Shown here piece after piece: positions 8,801 to 20,700 of a stretch of DNA of 27,095 bases. The stretch's first letter is position 1. Each line of letters opens with the position of its first letter. The notes beneath the pieces are model-generated. The model saw only the letters and a program-made list of their open reading frames with translations. It searched no databases and was not told the DNA's origin. The DNA is taken from positions 1 through 27,095 of the forward strand of contig JANBPT010000649.1 in assembly GCA_027575765.1 (NCBI GenBank). The letters run 5' to 3'. This stretch comes from Tieghemiomyces parasiticus. Taxonomy: Eukaryota; Kickxellomycota; Dimargaritomycetes; Dimargaritales; Dimargaritaceae. The translations under genes and the position numbers were made by a program.

Positions 8801-10967
8801 TCACAGCGCTAGCTGCCCCCGCAAACACTCCTCTAGAATTTGTACGGTAGGGAAAGCCGGTTCGGTCGGTCTGAAGAGCAACCTAATCATCCCGGTACCG
8901 CCCTCAGGGTTGAGCAGCTCAATGCCGAACCGGGTGAGGTAAGCCGTGACGGCCATTTCCATCTGGAGGACGGGCCCCGTGGGGTCGACCGAGGAAGGCG
9001 GAGCCAGGGTCCTAAACACGCACCCCTCGATGGTTTCCTTGTAAACGCTGACGCTGGTGTCCGGGAACCCGGGTTTGCGAAGGTGGAAAGTGAACTGATC
9101 CGCCGCCGCGGTGAGCCGGCAATCCGGTGCCGTAAAGATGGCGTTGTGCGGGCCGAAGGATACTCCAGCCAGGATGGGTGTCGGAGTGATGGTCGTTGAT
9201 GGCGACCGTTTAGCGCCTGATCGAGCGGGCGTGGCCAGCCCTGATGGCGGGCCCGTTGGTGTCGTTGTCGATACGTGACTCACCAGCCCGGTGACTGGGT
9301 CTTCAATAATAAACCCGGCGGGTTCCGTCGCGGTGGGTGCGGGTGAGCCCCGGTTAGATCGGGCGGCCGCTGCGGCACCCCCGCTGCCCTCCTTGCCTCG
9401 ACGCTTAACTGCCGTAGTAATGGGCTTCGGCGCATCTGCCACGGGTGATGGGAGGAGGGCTGAAGAGCTCGGTGGAGGCTCGTTCGCTTGAGCGGCCCTT
9501 TCCGCGGCCTGTCGCTCGGCTATAAACTGGGCCATGTCTTCGCTGGTGTACCCTTGGAGGATCTTACCATGCTTCCACTTGACACCGCACGCATTACACA
9601 ATGTCCCGGGTCCGGCGGGGCCCCGCCGCCACATGGGTGTGGTTTTGCTCTGGCAGTACTGGCAGCGTTTGGCCCCACCAGGGTTATTCTTGCTGCTGGC
9701 ACCCGTCGGGGCTGATAGGGTATTGTTGGTCTTTTTGGAGGCCGCTGGGCCGAGTGCTATGCCGTCCGCGCCATCCGCAGAATGCCGATTCTTGGACTTT
9801 TTGGCCGGCCGTTTGGGTTCAGCCACCGGCGCGATGCTCGCCACGTCAACGGGGGCGGGTGATTTGGTAGGGGTGGTTAATGTCGGGGTGAATCGCGAGG
9901 ACCGAGGTGTACCAGGGAGACCGCCACTGCTACTGCTTGGGGTCACGGTAGGGGCCACCGTCATGGCCGGGGCAATAGTGGTCACGGGAGTCCCCTGGGA
10001 GGCCCCAGAGGCGTGCTCCGCTAGTAGCGACACCAGGTGTTTGTGGGCCTCCGGGTCCTCGAGGAGGGACGGCGGGAGCTCGCACGGCAGGAAGTAGTCG
10101 AGCGGGACTCGAGTGGCCAGTGGAAGGTAAAGGTCATCGGTCAGGTCGCCCGAGCCGGAGGTGGTTTCGCTGGCGGGTCGCTTCTGGCCCAGGAGGTCGG
10201 CTGCCGCGTCTGTTAGGGCCAGTACGCCATTTAGCAGGTCCGAGTTGGCCGCCGTAATGCTCATCACCTGCGGCTGGTGACTGTTGTACTTGGCCGGGAG
10301 GTCGAACGATATGAGAAGCTATAGGTAGGATGGGGCGATGTCCAGGATAGTACGTGGGGGAGGCGGTGGGGAGGTGTTACTATGACGTAGGGAGATGAAT
10401 CATTACAAAGGAGGGGTTAAGTGTCACCAAAGCCGGGGACCTCCCAGTCCATTCCGCGAGCCGGCCTAAGGGGGGGGGGACAAACAATGTTTCTAGACCA
10501 AACCCTTGATAGCTTACATCGTAGGGCGCCTGCATGGTGAGCGGCTCGAGGACGGCATTGGCCGGGAAACACCAATAGGCCTTAGGGTTCTCGGCAAACT
10601 CAAATACGACGTGGTCGGCGCTTTCACCCTCCGCCCCGTCGAGCGGCGGGCGGCTGGTTTTGTAAAAGCATGTCTCTTCAAACACGTGGGGGCCGATAAT
10701 GAGCGTCGCGCGGTCGAGGGTATGGAGATCAGCAGGCGCGGGGTTGGCGTTGGCAGCGGCAGTGGAGGAATGGACGGCGGTGGTCGGTGCGGGGTTATGG
10801 CGTGCAAACACAGACTCAGTCCAGGCCTGACGGGAGCGAAGCAGCGACTGGAAAAGGAGCGTAGAGAAGCTACGTATAGGAGGAGGGGAGGGAACGGGCC
10901 GCCCCGAAGCGATTCGGGTGGCAATGGGTAGGACAGCCCCATGCGTAGAGGAGGAGTACAAACACAT
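8801..10967 (-). CDS. GATA-type zinc-finger transcription or chromatin factor
   Basis: The main exon, 10318-8801, holds a GATA finger of the fungal C-x2-C-x18-C-x2-C class (C369, C372, C391, C394 in the joined protein) with [19 protein letters not shown] and a basic KWKHGKIL tail. It ends in a conserved-looking region of about 130 residues (FRTLAPPSS..., [20 protein letters not shown]). No suitable start is obvious at the exon edge. The frame opens directly after a TATAG acceptor, and an upstream exon ending GAT|GTAAGC at 10518 joins it in phase 0. That exon contributes [17 protein letters not shown] and reads on as [16 protein letters not shown]. The joined product from the ATG at 10967 is 655 residues. 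The first 60 residues resemble a leader and contain further pyrimidine-AG sites, so the true start may lie in another exon. The linkers are Ser/Thr/Pro-rich. The factor should be nuclear and bind GATA-like sites, but its targets are unknown. Confidence 0.85.
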
Positions 10968-12707
10968 GTCAAACGTGGGTTAAGGACAGCGCCCCGAATT
11001 CAGTCGCTACAGAGCGTCAGGTCATGTGCAAGGTAAGGCTGGCGTTGGTGTGGGCTGCAAACCCTCCCCCAGTACCTCTGGTCCTTTATCACCACGAATG
11101 CGGCAGACGGTGCCTAGCGGCATGGATAACTGAAAGGAATATTTAACCTTTCCTTTAACGCACACACTTACGCGTTGCTCTCGACCATGGTGGAATGGAG
11201 AATGCCAATAGCAAGCGGAAGGGTAAATGTCCGGAAAAGGGGGAAATCAGTGTTGCACCGTCTGAGCCTTTCGTCTAAAGTTGCCAGACCTGACACGCGG
11301 GCATCAGGAAAGGGCAAACAGTGAGGAGAGTGGCGGGGGGGGCGAGGAGATTGGTTAGGGGGTAGGGCTCACTTGTGAAGTAAAAAAAAAAAAGGTAACG
11401 GGCGTCTATATAAAAATACCGGTGCGTGCTTTACGTCCCGCATTTCCTTCTCCCTTGGTTACTGGGCGAGGAACTGGATGGAGTGGCGGGATTAGGTCGG
11501 CACTTTAATATTGACAAAGCTTCAGCAGGCAAGTTTATTACCGTAGAACTAACCTTTGCTTCCAAGGGCGTATAAATGTCTATTCGTACAGTTTTTTGGC
11601 TATGGGGTTTAGGGGATAGGGCCATTACTGGCAATATAGTGTAGACACTTATAGGCACCGACGGGTCGATCGTAAGGATGGGCAGGGAGTGAGGGTTCGG
11701 CAGGGGGGACGGTGCTTTATGTCTCAGACAGGACTTGCTAAGATTTATAGGATCTACTCTCTAGTACCTTACCTGTTGTTAAACAACAAAATTTAGCGGT
11801 ATGTAACTCTCATCCACTAGGTCTTATACGTCCGGGTGCTCCCATCCACCTAGCTAAGCTAACCCGAAGCCTGCCAAGTATAACCACCAATTTGAACCCT
11901 GTCCCAGCTGCTGCTATCCAACCAAGCGTTCCTGGGTCACTCAAAGCAGATCGATTCCCCCATGGCGTCAACCCACTCCTAAGGCCCCCTCCAGCTCGTG
12001 TCGCGCTTCAAACATTCGGGTGTTATGCACTCTCCCCGCTTTACTTCCGGCTATGGCCGCTGACACCCGCCAGCTACTCGTCATTAGGGTGGCGGCGTGG
12101 TGTGAAGCGGAGTCGTGTAGCCGGTCGCGTAGTGGCCTTTCCACACACTTCCCCCCGTCGCATCGCACAGACGTGGGACGGATAGGCGTACGTGCTCCCA
12201 TACGGCGGCTTGATTCTTTGGTCCAAAGATCAGTTTTCCCCTTCCCTCTGTTTCCTTTGCCGTTGTGCAACCGAGTCCTCTCCTTCGAGCTAGTGGACGC
12301 CTCGGGTATATTCTTTCTGCTCTAGGGTTGTGCAGCTGGGATAGCGGGCTACAACTCTGCAGACCCGTCCAATCCCCCCTTTACGCCCGCTGTCCACCAT
12401 TCCGAGAGTATTTATGGACCCGGAAGCTCTCCGCCCTTTAGCACCCCTCAACTTTGCCACTCTACCCTTCTAGACCTTCAAACATTTACATGCCTTTCCA
12501 AACCCCAGTTCCTATATTCTACCTGTATAGCTAGCTTCTGTGTCTGCCCTTTTTCGTTCTCTCCACTATCCCACCTGCTCTTTCGAGGCTTTACACGCAG
12601 CAACTGTATATCCTACATTTACCACGTTTCGTTCTTCCACATATTACATCTCAGCCCCCCTTATATCACCCATCAGCTCACAAACACTCAAATCCACCCC
12701 CTTTGCC
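10968..12707. promoter_or_regulatory. 1.7 kb divergent intergenic region, no gene seen
   Basis: This lies between the start of the GATA gene (-) and the four-pass membrane protein (+). Short frames, such as 11431-11658 (-) and 11892-12185 (+), have no recognisable domains. An A run near 11383-11393 and a C/T-rich leader from about 12400 to 12707 are seen. The latter is the likely 5' UTR of the rightward gene. Confidence 0.4.
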
Positions 12708-13388
12708 ATGGCTCTTCCCAAACTTCAGTCCGTTCTAGGTTGTCTACGCCTTCACCCGGGCACCCTTCTACTCCTAACACTTTCTCTCATTTGGTCTGGT
12801 CTATCCGTCACCCGTGCCGTTTTGGCCTCTGACCCGCTAACCATCCTCTGCAGCTCGCTCATCGCTGTTCCATGTCTCGTCGCCCTGGTTGGCACCTTCC
12901 GCCGTAGCCTACGGATACTTACAGCCTACCGAATCTTCCTTTGGATACAGTTCGCTGCCACCTTAAGTTTTGCCTGCACCATGATCGCCATCGCCGCCGC
13001 CGCCCACGGTCTCGAATTTTACAGCGCGACCATCTACAACATCAATGCTCACGTAGGCGTTTACGTGCACGGCAGAGAGGGGCGGTTGGAGGCCTATGAT
13101 CCCTACTACGTGACTATGTTTGCCCAGGCCATGGTGAGCCCGCTCTTCAACTTTTACCTGCTGTTGGTGGTATCTTCGTACGTGCGCGAGCTGGCCCACT
13201 CGCAGCTGCGCTCGGCCAGCGTGGCGGTGGTCGAGGCGGATATGGTCAACCGCATGACTCAGACCCAGACGGCAGGTCCTGCGTGGTTGGATAGTGTTAG
13301 TCCACTGCCTCAGTCCTATGGGCTCCAGCACTCCCTCCACAAGTCCTACGATGGGTATGTAGACGACTATAGCTACAAGGCGCATTGA
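12708..13388 (+). CDS. four-pass membrane protein of unknown family
   Basis: A single exon encodes 226 residues. The ATG at 12708 (TTTGCCATGG) is the first in frame; the frame is open for 56 codons further upstream but without an ATG. Four hydrophobic segments lie at about 19-40, 43-63, 72-98 and 138-160. A 40-residue loop between TM3 and TM4 contains HGREGRLEAYDPYYV, and a 65-residue tail is rich in Ser, Gln and Tyr (SYDGYVDDYSYKAH). The topology, two closely spaced helical pairs with one long loop, resembles tetraspan proteins. The CCG motif and loop cysteines of true tetraspanins are absent. I do not recognise the family. A plasma-membrane or endomembrane protein is an inference. Confidence 0.65.
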   Translation: MALPKLQSVLGCLRLHPGTLLLLTLSLIWSGLSVTRAVLASDPLTILCSSLIAVPCLVALVGTFRRSLRILTAYRIFLWIQFAATLSFACTMIAIAAAAHGLEFYSATIYNINAHVGVYVHGREGRLEAYDPYYVTMFAQAMVSPLFNFYLLLVVSSYVRELAHSQLRSASVAVVEADMVNRMTQTQTAGPAWLDSVSPLPQSYGLQHSLHKSYDGYVDDYSYKAH

Positions 13389-13432
13389 TATATATATATA
13401 TAGTTCTTTCAGTTCTCAATTGGACTATTAAA
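13388..13432 (+). terminator. AT repeat and ATTAAA-type polyadenylation signal
   Basis: An (AT)7 run at 13388-13402 overlaps the last base of the stop codon, and ATTAAA at 13427-13432 follows 39 bases after it. Together they form a plausible fungal efficiency element plus positioning element for the four-pass membrane protein mRNA. This is motif evidence only. Confidence 0.4.
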
Positions 13433-13947
13433 TGTAATCAACCGGACTATATTTGTGAATGATCCAAAAAACTGAATGGTGTGCATGGAATTCTGGGTGA
13501 TGGAAAGCGTGTGGACCCCGCGGCGAAGGCTACCCAATCACGGCGATTGTGTAGATACCACCCATCAGCCCTCTCCCCTCTGCGATAAGCTAAAACTCAC
13601 CCCGCCGCTGGGGTTTTCTACAAACCTCGTGCTTGTCCCACCTGGCTCACACTGGGCGACGGGGCAAGCTTCGCAGCCAGTCCCCTGGCGACACGCCCGC
13701 CCCCGTTTTTTTCCGGCTCCATTCTTTCCCCTCGCTCTGAACATCTTGGCTTCCCAACAACAGGCATGCGCTTGCCCCTTGAACTGAGTGCTCTGGCTTA
13801 CCTTGGCTTTGGAATCCTCCCGCCGACGCGTCTGCGCTATCAGCGCGGCTCCTCTCGCCCTTATTGCCGACGCCACTAGGCCTCCGGACGTGTTGACCGG
13901 TTCGTTAACTCACCACAACATTGCTGACTTGCGGCCGCGGTGCCACG

Positions 13948-13965
13948 CACACACACACACACACA
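13948..13965 (+). repeat. (CA)9 microsatellite
   Basis: Nine uninterrupted CA units lie about 375 bases upstream of the DDT/PHD start codon. Confidence 0.95.
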
Positions 13966-14312
13966 GGCGTGTTGCGCTTACTCTGTCTCCTCGTTGTTTC
14001 CTACCTCCTTGCGGTATTTGTCCGTCTGCGCTCCAGCCCTCCCTTACTGCCAGCCCCGTTGCCGTGGATTCGCAAGTCTGCGAAAGTCGCTCATCTCTGC
14101 CCGCCTGCCTCATCTCCCTCCCGTGGTCGGTGCCTGGGTATCTTTTACCACTTTCTACTCGTGCACGTGCTTTAGTGGTGGTGACCCAGACCAACGGAAA
14201 CTCTTATTCATGCTGCTGGCTTCACCGTCGCACTCGGTACCCTGCATAACCGTCGCCCACCCTTCCTGGAGGCAATACACTCACATATAGTCCAGCTGTC
14301 TGGTGGACCACC

Positions 14313-14330
14313 CCTCCTCCTCCTCCTCCT
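14313..14330 (+). repeat. (CCT)6 tract in the leader of the DDT/PHD gene
   Basis: Six CCT units end eight bases before the ATG at 14339. The tract gives a polypyrimidine leader immediately next to the start codon. Confidence 0.95.
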
Positions 14331-14338
14331 CTTAGCTC

Positions 14339-17032
14339 ATGGACTCTGCCGGCCCCGCTCCCCCACAAGCCCAGCTGGCCCGGCTCCGTGGGCTCCGGGC
14401 CTTCGCCGCCACCTCCCAATTCCTGCACATTTTCCACCAGGCCTTTGATCTGGCAGACTTTGACGTGACGCAGTTCGAGCGGGAGTTGTTGGCCTCCCCG
14501 CAGAGCGAATACACGCGCGCCCTCCTAGTCAAGATGCTGCGAGTTCTCACCCAGAACCGGTTCATTACAGACACAAACTGGACCCAGTCCCTCGTTCGTC
14601 AGTACGAGCGGCGAGGGATGCCGGCCGGGCACCTCTACCGTGAATTGCCGCCCGTGGCTACCGCAGCAAATAAGCCTGTAGACGGAGTACTAGGCTCAGA
14701 GACCCCGGCTCGGACCGAATCGCCCCTCACTTCCCTACCCGATTCGCCCGCCCCGTCGGCCATGGGCTTTCCTGGGTCGCCGACGCCATCGGGGTCGTCC
14801 AAAACCACCCATATCCCCGTGCTGCCTAACACAGCGTCCGGAGCGGCCACCCCAGTGGTCGCTCACTTGGCGATGACCCCGACCGGACCAACACATACCC
14901 CTCTGTCGGCTCCATCTCGTCTTCCGGCCCGTCCCCGCATTCATTATTTCCCCTTCCACGAGTGGAGCATCGTTGACCGGGTTTATGCCTTCCACCATAT
15001 TAGCGAGTGGTTCATGGAACACCCGGAACGCCTACGCCTCAAAATACGCCACGAGGAGGACTGTCTGGAATGGCGGGTTCTACCCATTGGTACCGATAGT
15101 CGCCGTTGCACCTACTGGCTCTTTGACGACAACCGTCTCTACCGCGAGTATCCTCCCAAACCAACTCCACCGGCCACACAGAAAACGCCAAAGAAGGGTA
15201 CACCTACCCGCGCCCATAAAACGCCGACTAAAGCACCCACCCCGTCGCGACAGAGCGCTCGGACGCGTCGAAGGGAGGCCGTGCAAGAGCCGGCCGTGGA
15301 GGAACGCGGAGAGGATACACTACCCGAATTGAAAGAGCATAGTCGGTCGGAGATCGACTGGGAGGCCCGGGACACCGAGCTCTACGGACGATGGGAAGTG
15401 GTAGGTGATTTAAATCCGATTTTCGCGTTTAGGTCTAAGACAATGCCCCAATGGCCACTATTGGCATAGGCTGTTTCCCTACAATTTTGACTCATTTTAT
15501 GCCCCTATTATATTGCCCCACCCCTGGATCCAAACCATAGCTCTGCTACGATCAGAAAACCTGGACGAACTGTCATCAGCTAATTACGAAGTATCGATCG
15601 GCGGCCGAACGCCAACTCATGGAGCGGCTGAACGGCGAGATTATCCCCCAGATCCTAAACGGGTATGAGGTAAGTCTCGCTATTACCTTGGTTAGTTATG
15701 CCCACCCAATGCACACCTTACTACCGCGGGTCCTGACAGACTAACCCAACCCATGGCTTACCTTACGTTTACCCACGGCCAGGAGGAGGAACGGCGACAT
15801 CAAATGGCGGAGGCCGTAGCCAGGCGCAAACGGTCCTCTCGGATCCAGATACGCGAGGCAGTGCGCCAGTCCGAAGCCTACGGGCGCGAATCCGCTACGC
15901 CTCCGCCGCCAGAGCCAGTACGGACCGAACCACGGGTCCCGGTCAAGTCCGAGGCCGAGCGGAAGGAAGAGGTAGGTTGCTTGGACGCTCATGATGCACA
16001 CGGTCTCTAGCCCTTGTTGACCCCCTGGCGACCTGAACCCGTCACTTACCTGGTTACATCTCTTAACTGTTTTACTACGTGCTCATCTGGGCAGGAACGG
16101 GAGGCGCTTCGGCGTTCCCGGGAGCTGCGGCTTCTAGAGCGGCAGAGCCGTCCACTGACTCCTCGGTCGAAGCGTGTCAAATCCGATGCACCAACGCCAC
16201 AATCTACCATTGGAGCCACCGCAATGTTCGCAGCCCCGATCACCCCTCGTACCTCGACCAAGGTCACGCCCGGCAAGAAGCGGGGTCGACCGCGTAAACA
16301 AGTGATGATCTCGCTGGGGAACGGCGAAGAGGTGGCGGAGCAGGGCGACTGGACATTCCGGTGCGCGTGCGGCGTTCAGGGTCAAAATTTGGTAAGCACC
16401 TCTTCAGTTGTCAAATAATTATAATAATCACCAATAACGGGTTTCCCACCGTTGCCTTAACACCCCCATCATGCTTAAGGCGTGGCCTGTGGATCAAATA
16501 CTTCAGTCACGTTTCGCACCGTTCCGTACTTAACTATCCAACCACTCACTGCCCTTTGCCATTCCAGAATGATGGGAAGCCCATGGTGGCCTGCGAGCGG
16601 TGTGACATCTGGCAGCACATTGCCTGTATCAATCGTGCTGACCGCCAGGCTGGACGGCCTAAAAGAGACTGGGACCACGAGGACTTTGTGTGCCAGTCGT
16701 GTTGCCAGAAGCGCCGGGCCATACCAACACTGGATTCCAGTGCCACCCAGGTACTTCCCGCCGAGCCCCCCATAGAAGCTCCTCACATAGCTACGCCTGT
16801 CAACGAGCCCTCATCACCGGCCGCCCAAGCGACCCAGGACATACCGTCCCCCACGTATCGCTCACATCAACCTAGCTCCACCTTGGGACTTAGCACGCCA
16901 CCCGCCTCGGCCCAGTCTCCCGTGGCTGCCGCCCTGGCCGACGCGATGGATAACAAACTATTGCCTACCGATAGTCATATGGAAAACGGGATAATCCCGC
17001 CGTCACCAACCCACCCGCCCACGCCGCACTAG
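14339..17032 (+). CDS. DDT/WHIM and PHD-finger chromatin-remodelling subunit (RSF1/CECR2-like)
   Basis: Five exons (14339-15400, 15556-15669, 15783-15971, 16095-16391, 16568-17032; introns 155, 113, 123 and 176 nt, all phase 0) give 708 residues. Residues about 18-95 form a DDT-like helical domain (FLHIFHQAFDL...LVKMLRVL). A Ser/Pro/Thr linker is followed by a WHIM1-type segment at about 205-272 with the diagnostic LRLKIRHEE and LPIGTDSRRCTYWLFDDNR. Basic (TPKKGTPTRAHKTPTK) and charged coiled-coil stretches follow (392-475), then an AT-hook KKRGRPRK at 516-523. A C4HC3 PHD finger is split over exons 4 and 5: C545, C547, C563, C566, H571, C574, C596, C599, with WQHIAC. The tail is Pro/Ser-rich. 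DDT plus WHIM marks accessory subunits of ISWI-type remodellers, and the PHD finger suggests histone H3 tail reading. RSF1 shares this order, while CECR2 carries a bromodomain instead. Which family is the true orthologue is uncertain. Confidence 0.87.
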
Positions 17033-17767
17033 TCCTAATCTCCTTCCCGTTTTTTAAGCGATTGGCTGATTTATAATTGGATAATGAACCATGCCTTGTA
17101 TAGACAGCTACCCAGTCCGTTGACCATGAACTTGGAGCTTGCGCTCTTATCGGTATTGAGTGGTGGTGTAGGGTGAAACTTGGTATGAGGGAGGTTGAAG
17201 TCTGGAAAGGGCGATAGGCTGGAGACAGTAGGCGGAAGCGGTCAACCGGGCTAACTCCACTACCCGGCCGGAATTCCGAAGGGAAGGGACAGTGGGTGGT
17301 CGAGGAGAGACATTGGAAAGTGGTCACACGTCGGAATGTCGGCAGTGAATGGACGGCCAATCACACCCACACTCTCGGCAAACGGTCACAGAGGATTCGG
17401 GGCAGGTGGGTGGAGGTGGATTGTGGGGTATTGGGGAACGACAAGGGTCTCGAGTGACGTTCCTCGCCCCTCGTCCCCTTCCCTCCCCCCCCCATCAAGC
17501 AGCGTCGGGGTTAGGTCTCTTGTGACCACTTAAATCCACAGGTCACGCCCGGTACCACGTTCCTTGACTCTTAAAGCTGCCTCTTTAGATACCCCAGGAC
17601 TTTTTACTGGACTGCTTTTTCTACAGTTTTGCAACCCCGCCTCCCCTTCTTGCTTACCTCATCCGCACACCTAGCCAGTCGTCTCGCCGCCTGTGTCTTC
17701 CCCTGCCACGCTCCCCTCCCACTTCGAAACTCCCTCAGCCTTTCTGCACTTCTCTCTCCCGACTCCT
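17033..17767 (+). promoter_or_regulatory. promoter and leader of the LKR/SDH gene
   Basis: This 735-base interval has no gene. The last 250 bases are strongly pyrimidine-rich (C/T tracts from about 17460), as seen before other ATGs in this window. An open frame continues in phase for 25 codons upstream of the chosen start at 17768, but it has no ATG. Confidence 0.4.
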
Positions 17768-20700
17768 ATGCTGGCCCATCTGAATCGCGCCACCCGCCGC
17801 GGCCCGGTGCTCGCCGCCCGGGTCGAGGACCTAGCGCGGTGGAAGCCTCACTCGACTGTATCGTCTTTGGCCATTGCTCAGCGCTGGCTTCCGCGCTATC
17901 ACTCTACAAGAGCGGCGGCGGCGGCCCAGCGGACCTTCAGCGTGACCCGCTCGGTGGCCAAGGAAAACAAGACCGTGACCCACCGTCGCCCGTCGACCGC
18001 TCCCAGGGTCATCGGCATCCGCCGCGAGGACAAGAATCGCTGGGAGCGCCGCGTGGCCCTCATTCCCGACGACGTTAGCAAACTTATCCGTGAGACCGGG
18101 GTGAGAGTCCTGGTGCAGCCGTCCAATAATCGGATTTTCCCCAATGCGGCCTTTGAAAAGGTGAGTGATATCCTCTTTTTGACAGGGCTGAAGCGGGTAC
18201 CAGTTAAAATTACACCGTTTGCAAACCCAAAGCCCAAAATCAAAAAATATTAACCACGCCAGGAACCGAAATTCAGGGACCCGAGTAACTCTGACACTCG
18301 AAACCTTACTAACCCCACCGGAAGCGCTCTTCCCTCCCCTACCACTGAATTGCCCTCCCCGCACTGGCCCCCCCACCTAGGCCGGTGCCACCGTGCAGGA
18401 GGACCTTAGCGAAGCCGACGTGATTCTGGGCATCAAGGAGATCCCGCGCGACCTCCTTCTGCCCAACAAGACCTACGTCCTCTTCTCGCATACGCACAAG
18501 GGTCAACCTTACAACCAACCGACCCTACAGGCCGTTCTGGACCGCCACATCCGTCTCATTGACTATGAACTCATCACTGACCCCACCACGCACCGCCGCA
18601 CCGTGCTCTTTGGTCGTCAAGCTGGTCTCGCCGGAGCCATTGACTGTCTCCATGGACTCGGTCGTCGCCTCTTGGCGCTCGGCTACCACACCCCGTTCCT
18701 TTTCACCGGGATGGCCCACAATTACCCGGGGCTTACCAGTGCCCGCCGTGCCCTAACGGAGGAAATCGCTCATCTGATCACCCGCGACGGCCTCCCAGCT
18801 GATTTGGGGCCCCTCACCTTTACCGTTGCGGGGAGCGGTCATGTGGCGAAAGGTGCCCTGGAGATTTTGGAGCTGTTGCCTCACCGGTTCGTCACGGCCG
18901 CCGAGTTGGGCCATTTAGTCTCCCAGAAGCGTGTCAGTCATCGCCACATTTACATTGTCAAGTTGCGCCCGGAAGATTACCTCGTGGCCAAGGACGGAGC
19001 TAAGTTTAGCAAGGAACGGTACTATGCGAAGCCCGAGGAATTTGTTTCCCAGTTCCATGATAAGGTACGTAAAAAGCTATCGACAGGCCTGGCAGAGTAC
19101 GTAGGAGGTCCTAGAATGACTTGGTACCTGAGAGACAATTACCAACGAACTTCGATGTTGTCTAAATTATTATTGCGATTTTTTTATCTTACACACAATT
19201 TTGCCGTACCTCGTTCCCGCTGCTATATCACCTACTCTAGATTGCGCCCTACACCAGTGTCCTGGTGAACGGCTTGTACTGGACCGAGAAGCAGCCCCGC
19301 CTACTCACCAAGCAGCAGCTACGCCACCTACAGAGCGACCCGCAGTACCGGTACCGGATGCTGGCCGTGGCCGATATAGGCTGTGACATTGAGGGTCCCT
19401 TGGAGTTCATGTCGCACTTCAGTTCCATCGACGAGCCCTTCTACTACTACGACGCGGTGCGGGATCGCGAACACGTCAACGAGAGCGAGCCTGGGGTCCA
19501 GATCCTCGGCGTGGAGAACCTACCGGCCGAACTACCCCTTGAGAGCAGCCGGTTTTTTAGCCACTCCCTGATGCCACTGATGCCCGAACTCATCCGTGGG
19601 AACTACGACCACACCATCCTGCGGAACGCCACCATCGCAGCCGACGGCCAGCTCCTGGCTCGCCATTCTCATTTAGCGGCCGGACTGAAACGACTAAACA
19701 CGGGGACGCCTCCCCCCGCCGCAGCTACCACCACCACCAGTAAGCCCGCCCGTGTGACCTCCAACGAGGTACGCCGGGTCCTGTTGGCCGGGAGTGGTAT
19801 GGTAGCCAAGCCCCTGGTAGAGTATCTGACGCGATCGGGCCGTTTCGAAGTTACCGTGGCGAGCAATAACACGGCCGAGGCTGCATCCCTCGCCCAGCAG
19901 CTCCCACGAACCCAGAGTGCCCCGCTGGACGTGGCCGACGAGACCAAACTGGCCGCGCTTGTGGCCCAAGCTGACGCGGTGGTCAGCCTCGTCCCAGCCC
20001 CGCTCCACCCGCGGCTGGCCCGGGTGTGTATCGCGCACGGCAAACCCCTCGTCACCGCTAGCTATATTTCGCCGGAGATGCGGGCGTTAGACGCCGACGC
20101 CCGACGGGCCGGGGTTCTCATCCTCAACGAAATCGGACTTGACCCGGGAATTGACCACCTCACGGCCATGCAGGTCATTGACGAGGCTCGTCACCGTGGG
20201 GGGCGTGTCACATCCTTCATCTCGTGGTGCGGCGGACTGCCGGCCCCGGAGGCCAGCGGGGGCGGGAACCCTTTGGGCTACAAATTCTCGTGGTCCCCAC
20301 GCGGCGTCCTTACCGCTGGTCAGAACCCGGCCCGGTTCAAAATGAACGGCCGGCAGCACCAGGTAGCCGGCTCCCGACTCATGGCCGCCCGCTTCCCGCA
20401 CATCCCGCTCTACCCGGGGTTCGCCCTCGAGGGACTTGCCAACCGCGATTCGATGCAGTACGTCGACACGTACGGCCTGGGCCCCGCTGCGGGCATGCGG
20501 ACCATGTTTAGAGGGACGCTGCGGTACCAAGGGTACGCTGAACTCATGCACGCCCTCACGGGCATCGGATTGTTAAACGCCGAGCCATCGTCCGCCGGTC
20601 GGTTTGACCAATGGCCCGAGGTACTGGACCATCTCCTGGGTGGGGTCGATACGGCGGCCAGGACGGCTGCGGCAGGGATGAGCGACGCCACTCGGATGCG

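Larger units (their letters stand above)
13433..14338 (+). promoter_or_regulatory. promoter and leader of the DDT/PHD gene
   Basis: About 0.9 kb of CT-rich sequence with no convincing gene. It contains a (CA)9 microsatellite, an E-box CACGTG at 14164-14169 and a (CCT)6 tract just before the ATG. Overlapping short frames in both strands at 13788-14290 look like by-products of the biased composition. Confidence 0.4.

Noticed and set aside
9534..10097. 187-codon + strand frame opposite the GATA gene
   Set aside because: It overlaps the GATA zinc-finger coding sequence antisense and shows no domain; it is a by-product of GC-rich third positions.
17693..18360. Resemblance between the SPATLPSHFETP upstream frame of the LKR/SDH gene and the MSDPATLPDTF start of the Tim17-fold protein
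   Set aside because: The first stretch lies before the ATG at 17768 and is probably untranslated; the similarity is a short coincidence.
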